Shown here piece after piece: positions 6,110 to 6,187 of a DNA stretch of 6,187 nucleotides. Source of the stretch: a bacterium (lineage in GTDB: Bacteria; Desulfobacterota; UBA8473); the NCBI GenBank assembly GCA_009773075.1, contig WOUX01000064.1, positions 1-6,187 on the forward strand. The letters are read 5' to 3'. Below the pieces are notes generated by a model. It saw only the letters and a list, made by a program, of their open reading frames with translations, had not been told where the DNA came from and did not search any database. The stretch's first letter is position 1; the number at the start of each line of letters is the position of its first letter. The translations under genes were made by a program, and so were the position numbers.

Positions 6110-6187
6110 GGGTAATCAAGGCAATATGGAAGATCAAACCTTTCTTCTGTCATCCAGGACCCCCGCATCCTGAGGTATAGTTCTCTC
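6110..6187. other. Unassigned 3' end of window with a weak dyad
   Basis: No ORF of note, ribosome site or RNA gene is seen in these 78 bases. A 5-bp inverted repeat (CAGGA 6155-6159 with TCCTG 6168-6172, 8-nt loop CCCCCGCA) is present but has no T-run after it, so a terminator for the radical SAM gene is not supported. The patch from about 6149 is more GC-rich than its surroundings and could be the start of an intergenic repeat cut by the window edge. Confidence 0.35.

Noticed and set aside
1..6187. A defence island, prophage, toxin-antitoxin pair or other new multigene system
   Set aside because: All six genes belong to recognisable families in a mainly conserved housekeeping order, and no unexplained coding region larger than a small gene remains.

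Overview
The window is an AT-rich, gene-dense piece of a bacterial chromosome. All six recognisable genes lie on the + strand: cmk (5' end missing), rpsA, sppA, an ihfB/HU-type gene, a short ppx/gppA-type gene, and a gene for a cobalamin-binding-domain radical SAM protein of the HpnP-like (DUF4070) kind. The cmk-rpsA-(sppA)-ihfB order is the conserved proteobacterial neighbourhood. Having sppA between rpsA and ihfB, together with a single-domain SppA and a short Ppx, suggests a Gram-negative of the deltaproteobacterial kind or a related uncultured phylum. The lineage is an inference and cannot be fixed from this window.

Layout. Bases 1-546 hold the C-terminal part of cytidylate kinase. After 20 bases containing a perfect AGGAGG comes the gene for ribosomal protein S1 (six S1 domains, 567-2318), then 24 bases later the SppA peptidase gene (2343-3230). 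These three are closely packed and probably co-transcribed. The only sizeable gap (3231-3380, 150 bp) is almost filled by a 115-bp non-coding element of nested inverted and direct repeats (3240-3354). Downstream, ihfB (3381-3659), ppx/gppA (3680-4612) and the radical SAM gene (4628-6109) follow with 20- and 15-base gaps and may form a second transcription unit. The last 78 bases show no gene, only a weak dyad, and the window ends there.

Function. The left part is housekeeping: pyrimidine nucleotide supply (Cmk), translation initiation (S1), membrane protein and signal peptide turnover (SppA), and nucleoid architecture (IHF-like). The Ppx/GppA protein would act on polyphosphate or pppGpp. The radical SAM protein is the least predictable gene; its relatives include hopanoid methylases, but its substrate here is unknown. 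I see no defence system, phage, IS element, tRNA, rRNA or CRISPR array. The most unusual signal is the nested repeat upstream of ihfB, which looks like a dispersed palindromic or MITE-like element rather than an ordinary terminator.
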